Below, in pieces: positions 51,501 to 64,000 of a stretch of DNA of 64,000 nucleotides. The notes under the pieces are model-generated. The model did not search any database. It had not been told where the DNA came from and worked only from the letters and a program-made list of their open reading frames with translations. The stretch comes from Perca fluviatilis. Lineage: Eukaryota > Chordata > Actinopteri > Perciformes > Percidae. The first letter of the stretch is position 1. Each line of letters begins with the position of its first letter. Made by a program: the position numbers and the translations under genes. Location: positions 34,154,525 through 34,218,524 of the forward strand of contig NC_053114.1 in the NCBI RefSeq assembly GCF_010015445.1, read 5' to 3'.

Positions 51501-53417
51501 ACCTGGATCAAAAATATACACATGTAGTTTAGGTGGGTTGATTTAGCTTACTGCATATAAAGGGCAAATGGCCATCGAACCTCAGGGTGGAAAGCTGTAA
51601 CTGCACTGCTTTCTCTACATTTATATTGTTACACAAATGAATGATTTCACAGCTGATGGAATCCTGCTCTGGCATCACTAATTGGAATGGGGCCACAAGT
51701 AAAACATGCTTGTCACTTTAGATTGATGAGTTTAGTGGTGCAGCAGCTTCATGCCTTGCTGTTTAAATGCTCCTTATAGCATCTATGTGTGGTTTGCCAA
51801 AAAAGCATGGTACAGTGAGTGCCATATAATCTGATAAGGTATTTAATCAACATTTCTGTAACTGACAGTTGGTCAAATCTAAATTATCCTGTTATCCTTC
51901 ACCCCCAAAATATTTTGCAGTTAATGTTTGACCCAGGATTGCTAAGAACACATTCATTTCTGTCCCTAAATGACTGCTACTGCAGCGAAAACATGTTAAA
52001 ATTGTTGTGATGTTAAGTACATACATGGCAAGGCTAAAGAAAAAAAATTATCCTTGAGGTATCAACCATGCATTTTGTTTGGAAAATTAAGAACAAAAAA
52101 AGTTTTAGAGAAAACACATTATGTTGGTGAGAAACATGTTCAGGGTGTTTCATACATGTCACGAGGAACCATTTACATTTCTGTTGCTGATATGATTGAG
52201 TTTAGCTGGTGAGATTTTTACACTTGCATGGACATGGCTAGACACATTGGCAACATAGAAGGGGTTTAGCCACTCCCTTTTCCCTGCTGGATGACAAGAA
52301 AGCCACCTCAGAGAAGATGAGACATCATGCACAACAGGGCTGGACTCAATGCTCTGCTTAATTTTGTTAATCTTTGAAGTGGATATTGTTGTTATTATTA
52401 TTATTATTATTATTATTAACTGATCCCAACCTCGACAAATTTGCCATTATCACAGAATCACACAGATGTACGACATAACTTAATCTACAGTTGATATCAC
52501 ACTAGAGTAACCCTTGTCCTTTCTTCCCACCACAAATGAAATGAGTTATAGTATGGTGTTAGCATTTTTTAAATAGTTTTTGATGTGAAGCACCTCTATG
52601 AAGAAGCGTGTTACTAACTCACAAAGTATTTCTCATAAGTAAAGGGCAAGTCAACTATCGGCTCCTACAGGCAAAAAAAAAGTTAAAGCTACTGTAATTT
52701 TAACAGTTCTGCCACATGCAGGCAATGATTGTTACAGTAAGCGCTGGTCACACCACAAAATGATATTCACTCTGTCCATGCGAAATAAATAGGGCCAGAA
52801 GCTTGGTGACGTAGTGACTACTCGCAGGGCTAGTTGGTGAATTGCTATAGCTGGTGAGCGAACTGTTAACTCATTAGCCGGGCTAGCGATAGTCTGTCAC
52901 AATATGCCCCTGAGCTTCTCTCTACTTTCTCTCATTCTGTTGCCTTGCCCCTGGCATTTTGTTCACCATTGCACACCATTTCCTTCAATAAAAAATTATT
53001 GAAGAGGTTAAATAACACTCTCTGAGCTAACAAGCCTGCTAACAGTCAGTTAGCTAGTTTGTTTTTTGGTCAGTTGCTAACAGGACAACAAGTTCACAGT
53101 TTATTTAGATGACGTTTTTGTACCATTGATTCCTGTCTCATTGCTGTATGCTTACCATTGTTCTTTTATGGAACAGTTTTTACTCCAACAGAGGAGGTTA
53201 AATAAAACTAGATGCTGAAAAACAGCTAATAACCTATGATAACATCCTCCATTTTGGACTCTCCATCCCCTCAAAGATCAGCACTGTCAAGACGGCTTGC
53301 TATTGGTCAATCGACGCAGATGCATAAAACGGCCTTTAAACAAAACCTGTAAAAAATGCGGTAGTAACACAAAATGCCTGCAAGTGGCACAAGTGTCAAA
53401 TTGTAGGAGCTATTACT
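48581..53417. other. 3' side of the prtg-like gene; no gene seen
   Basis: AT-rich. AATAAA on the minus strand lies at about 49116-49111, and other candidates may end the prtg transcript. It contains an ATT microsatellite (about 52387-52418). Possible inverted CTCCTACA motifs (about 52661 and 53403) hint at one more degraded element. Confidence 0.35.
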
Positions 53418-53419
53418 TA

Positions 53420-54279
53420 TGGAGGGAATATTTATTCATAATTCAAATTGAAAGTCCAAATTAAAAATAGTATTATTTTAATTAAAAATAGTATTATTTT
53501 AATTAAAAATAGTATTATTTTAATTAATGAAATGTAAAAGCTTAAATGGAAATACTTAAATTAAAATCTCAAATAGAATTTTTATTTTTTTTATTTTAGC
53601 CTTTCCCCTTTATAATTTTCAATTTTCAATTTTATCTTTTGAATTTTATGTTTTATATTTGACATTGACATTTTAAGATTAACCTTTTAGATGCGGGAAA
53701 TTAACTGTGTACAGTTTGAATATGGGCAGTTTTACAAAAATTTATGGCCAATTGCACATTTTCTCCGATATGTTGTCGGACTTGGAAGCTCCAGTCTTAG
53801 GTGACAGCCAGCTGGCGGTGGCCGGGATCGCTTGCTTACCGGCGGCCAGTAATACTCACAGCAACCGCTGTCAGCTGGAAGTGGTTTCAGACCCTCCCAC
53901 CAGCTGTTGGGCCACACCTCCTCATTTAAATTGACACCTGTCACTTCCAAATGAAAAGCTTAATGTTAAATCGAAATCTAAAAGGTGAATCTTAAAATGT
54001 CAATGTCAAATGTAAAACATAAAATTCAAAAGATAAAATGTCAAATTGAAAATTATAAAGGGAAAAGGCTAAAATAAAATTATTTATTTTTTTCTATTTG
54101 AGATTTTAATTTAAGTATTTCCATTTAAGCTTTTACATTTCACATTTAATTATGGCATGGTTTTTCCTAGTAGTGTAGTAAAATAATACTGTTTTTAATA
54201 AGAATACTATTTTTAATTTGATCTTGCTTCATTTTCTCTTTGGACTTTCAATTTGAATTATGAATAAATATTCCCTCCA
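53420..54279. mobile_element. 0.86-kb inverted-arm element, third of its kind here
   Basis: The left arm (53420-53692) and right arm (53976-54279) are diverged inverted copies starting TGGAGGGAATATTTATTCAT, with TA at both edges. The arms are A/T-rich and partly tandem: three units of AATTAAAAATAGTATTATTTT lie at about 53461-53525. The 283-bp core (53693-53975) is richer in CG and has no transposase. Confidence 0.8.
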
Positions 54280-54674
54280 TAATTACTTTCCTTGCCCATA
54301 GTTGGGGGATTTTGACTGGAACTTCAGGTCCAAAACTGCAATTGGATGAAAATGACTAGACTTAAGTTTCAGGTGCTTCGTATCAAAACACTGGGTGTTG
54401 ATGTTTTCTGTAGGGTTTTAACAATTACGAAATACTGAGTGACACAATCTTCAGAGATCTGAGAAGAAACTGCAATGCACTAAAGCGCTAAACGTGTCTT
54501 TGACATAACAAGAACATACAGTCAGCGTCGGACGATTATTTCTGCTAATACCAAAGACTGTAAAATTAGACAAGTTCAGAAAAAGTTCTTGAAAAGGTGC
54601 TAGTTACATACAACTAATAAAACCACACTGGAAACCGTTATGAAAAGAAATGAGGTAGTGTTGTTCATAAGTAG

Positions 54675-55075
54675 TAGGGATGCACCAGTTCCCCGTTTAC
54701 ACTGACAAAACCAATACTGACTCATTCTGCTTCACATATCAGTCAATTATGGAAAGCAATCTGATTGAATACGTTGAATCTGATACTAAATACGTTGAAT
54801 GGTCTGGAGTCAATGTAAATAAAGTTGGAGCACATTTATTTATTTTTTCTAATCAAACTTCTTACCTATCTGATAAATGCAGAAATGTTATAATGATTTC
54901 TGGTACTGTAGCAGAGTACAGCATTGTGGAAATTTTCTCATACAACGGGAATGAGATATGCTTGTAGAGTCAAGTTCAATTCCCCTTGAATTAAAAACAT
55001 GGGGTGCAGGTGTTTCACATATAGGGAAAATTTAAATGACAACTAATGGCACAGTATCATATTGGTGCATCCCTA
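54675..55075. mobile_element. hAT-like MITE
   Basis: The termini TAGGGATGCACCA and TGGTGCATCCCTA are perfect 13-bp inverted repeats, typical of a common fish hAT family. I see no intact 8-bp duplication. The 95-codon open frame inside is not coding. Confidence 0.78.
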
Positions 55076-55291
55076 ACTGGGAGCCAAAGTGGTCTACAAA
55101 TGGGTTGTTGTTACAACTTCTCTAGTTCTCCCAGCAACATAATTAAACCAATACCAACATGAACACGTAAATACTTTGATTCCAAAATGAGATATCCACC
55201 ATATGACTTTTCAACTGAGTATCCCTGTTTCACAAAATCACACCACATGGATATATGACATTTTGGAAAAGAATACTTCATGTGTACCAAA

Positions 55292-55583
55292 TAGGCATGG
55301 CCCGGTATGAGATATCACGGTTTCACGGTATTGCAGTATTGCAATTACAGCTTTAAAATGTTTTAAATGAAAAAACTTTTTTTTCCATTGAACACAATGT
55401 ATTTTATTTTTTAAACACTGCACACTGGCAGGGAGAGGGATTTCTAAAGTGCACTTTCTGTCCTTGAAGACTCATTAAAAACAGCTCATACCTTAGACAT
55501 ATGACAGAAAATGTTAGTGGTTTTAAAACCGGGACTTTTTCAAACCGCGGTATACCTTGAAACCGGTAACCGGCCCGTGCCTA
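55292..55583. mobile_element. hAT-like MITE with 8-bp target duplication (292 bp)
   Basis: The ends TAGGCATGGCCCGGT and ACCGGCCCGTGCCTA are near-perfect inverted repeats. The 8-bp duplication GTACCAAA flanks both (55284-55291 and 55584-55591). CGGTATGAGATATCACGG-type subterminal repeats are present. Non-autonomous. Confidence 0.92.
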
Positions 55584-55591
55584 GTACCAAA

Positions 55592-56423
55592 TCTGTATAC
55601 TCCTTCTAATCTTTTTACATTTTGAGTGTTTTTTTCTTTTTAATTTTGACGTGTTTGTACTTGTATTCAATAGAATCATCTATAGAAATATACAGAGGTT
55701 ATAAACGCACCTACCATAATTAGGCACCTGAGACACCCACACTCCAGTCAGAAAAAATGTGTGTGTAAATGTATGTTAATGGGTGACCGTTTGAGTTTTT
55801 GTGAGATACCATGGACCCTGAGACAGCAGGAGGCTGGAGAGATACACAGGTGTTCTGCACTCTCAGAGGTGCAGATATCCTTTAAGGCTTATTCCTCAGT
55901 GCTACGGTAAAGTAGCATCCACATGACAAAGCCCAGGGAGACCCATCAAGCTTGCATTTCCAATCCTTCCATCCATGATGATAGATAGCCTGTCTCACTC
56001 ACAGAACATATGTACTAGCTTTCTCATTCCTGAGTGGAACAAAGCCATAAGCATGTGGGAATAGCCTCCTTCAATCCAGTTCCATCTGCTTGGTTAAGTT
56101 AAATCTTTCTTTTCTTTCCTACAGACAGGAAAAAACCCAGAGGAAAATATGGTTGCAATGCTAGTGAATGCATACATATATACAGTACTCTACTATTAAA
56201 AATATACTGTATATGTATACTGTTTATACACGCACGTATGAAACAATGGATTCAAAGTACCTATAAAAACTTTGCAAGGAAGAGAAAAGAATCCAATAAT
56301 GAGGTGCATAAAAGTAATCCCTATGGATTGTTCCTGGGTATGTAAAGAAAGAAAGAAATCAGAAAAGAAAATCAGTCTGATGTCTGCATGTGTGTGTAAG
56401 GTTCGATGCCCTCCATGCAGGGG
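55592..56423 (-). other. likely 3' UTR of the prtg-like gene
   Basis: It follows the TAG stop at 56424-56426 on the minus strand and has the AT-rich composition of a UTR. I could not settle on a polyadenylation site. Confidence 0.35.
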
Positions 56424-63227
<6,804 letters not shown>

Positions 63228-63445
63228 TCAATTTAGTCTTTGTACAACCTGTTGGACCGCTCTAGGCTACAATATGTATTACCTTTATATTGTTAACTCT
63301 TATCACCTTTACCTACCCTACCTATTATTTTGCGAGTATTTATACACCTCTTTAACCCAAGAACTCCATATCCTCACTTAAGATAATTCTTGAATAAATA
63401 TGACATACAAAGAATGGTGAAAACAGGAGGTATATAGGCATAGAG

Positions 63446-63720
63446 TAGTCTTGCATTGCCAGACCTTCCTCCACAGCGCTGCGGAGGAGGGTCTGGCTAG
63501 TCCACACAGCATTCTGGGATGGGAGAAAAAAAAAGTGCTCTGGTTTATTGGCATTTCTTTAAACAATCGTTTTGGGTGGCGCTATGCGCCGGACCGAGCA
63601 ACAGTGCCTCTGCAAAATAGCCTCGGGAAATAACTTGTTAGATTTGGAACGTTTACGTTCAAAGGTTGTTTTAGTTGTGCGACAGAAAACTCTCGACAGA
63701 TAGTCTAGCTGTCTGGATTT
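63446..63720. mobile_element. hAT-like MITE fragment
   Basis: TAGTCTTGCATTGCCAGACC and the GGGTCTGGCTAG...ATAGTCTAGCTGTCTGG words resemble the ends of a common fish family of small DNA transposons. Ends and target duplication are unclear. It runs into a SINE tail. Confidence 0.45.
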
Positions 63721-63724
63721 ACAT

Positions 63725-63805
63725 TGTAATTTCCCTTGCCTGATTAATAAAGTATAAATTATTATTATTATTATTATTATTATTATAATAATCATTATTA
63801 TTATT
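63725..63805 (+). mobile_element. SINE 3' tail with ATT microsatellite
   Basis: AATTTCCCTTGCCTGATTAATAAAGTATAAATT then (ATT)n matches the 3' tail of the SINE at 39989-40330. The 5' tRNA-like part is absent. Confidence 0.65.
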
Positions 63806-63887
63806 AGATCTAAGGAGCAGTTAACCATAGTCCTCATAAATCAGGCGGAGTGTAAATGCCAACACAAAGAAAACGTCGTTGATATAG

Positions 63888-64000
63888 ACTAGGGCTTTGA
63901 CTTTTGCCCAAAAATCATATTCGAAGTTCGTTTGTATATTAATATTAATATTCGAATATATTTGAATATTTATTAATATTTTTTTTACCATTAAATGCCT
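63888..64000. mobile_element. start of a hAT-like element cut by the window end
   Basis: TAGGGCTTTGACTTTTGCCC followed by ATTCGAA-rich sequence is a common hAT terminus in fish. The other end lies outside the window. Confidence 0.5.

Noticed and set aside
54680..54967. 95-codon plus-strand ORF
   Set aside because: Entirely inside a hAT-like MITE (54675-55075) without transposase features.

Overview
This window is animal nuclear DNA, most likely from a ray-finned (teleost, perch-like) fish. The evidence is spliced genes with GT-AG introns, AT-rich introns full of GT, GA and ATCT microsatellites, tRNA-derived SINEs, a Rex1-like LINE, and many short hAT-like and TTAA-target DNA transposons of the kinds common in teleosts. 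There are no operons, and most long open frames are chance or repeat-driven.

Gene layout: (1) 1-2995, plus strand: the last three coding exons of a Munc13 gene, best matched to unc13c; they encode the C-terminal C2 domain. (2) 35252-39390, minus strand: a complete-looking two-exon gene. It has a CABYR-like RIIa (PKA-docking type) N-terminus followed by 24 tandem 27-residue Pro/Lys/Cys repeats, 989 residues in all. (3) 56424-63156, minus strand: the last six coding exons of a DCC-family receptor, probably protogenin (prtg): FN3 domains, one membrane helix and a cytoplasmic tail. Its 5' exons lie beyond position 64000. unc13c next to prtg matches the vertebrate linkage I know from human 15q21.

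The rest is intergenic or intronic and shaped by transposons. Three separate elements (10.2-14.3 kb, 32.3-34.4 kb, 53.4-54.3 kb) share one design: long inverted arms built wholly or partly from degenerate short tandem repeats, around a unique core. A Rex1-like LINE (24.6-26.7 kb) has a 13-bp target duplication and is interrupted by a 1023-bp terminal-inverted-repeat element. Smaller elements with readable target duplications lie at 6.9, 9.3, 15.0, 21.2, 22.8, 55.3 and 60.4 kb.

The observations most worth following are the CABYR-like repeat protein, the family of snap-back elements, and an FN3-like exon at 59390-59490 on the strand opposite to the prtg gene that surrounds it. All family calls come from reading the sequence; no database search was run.
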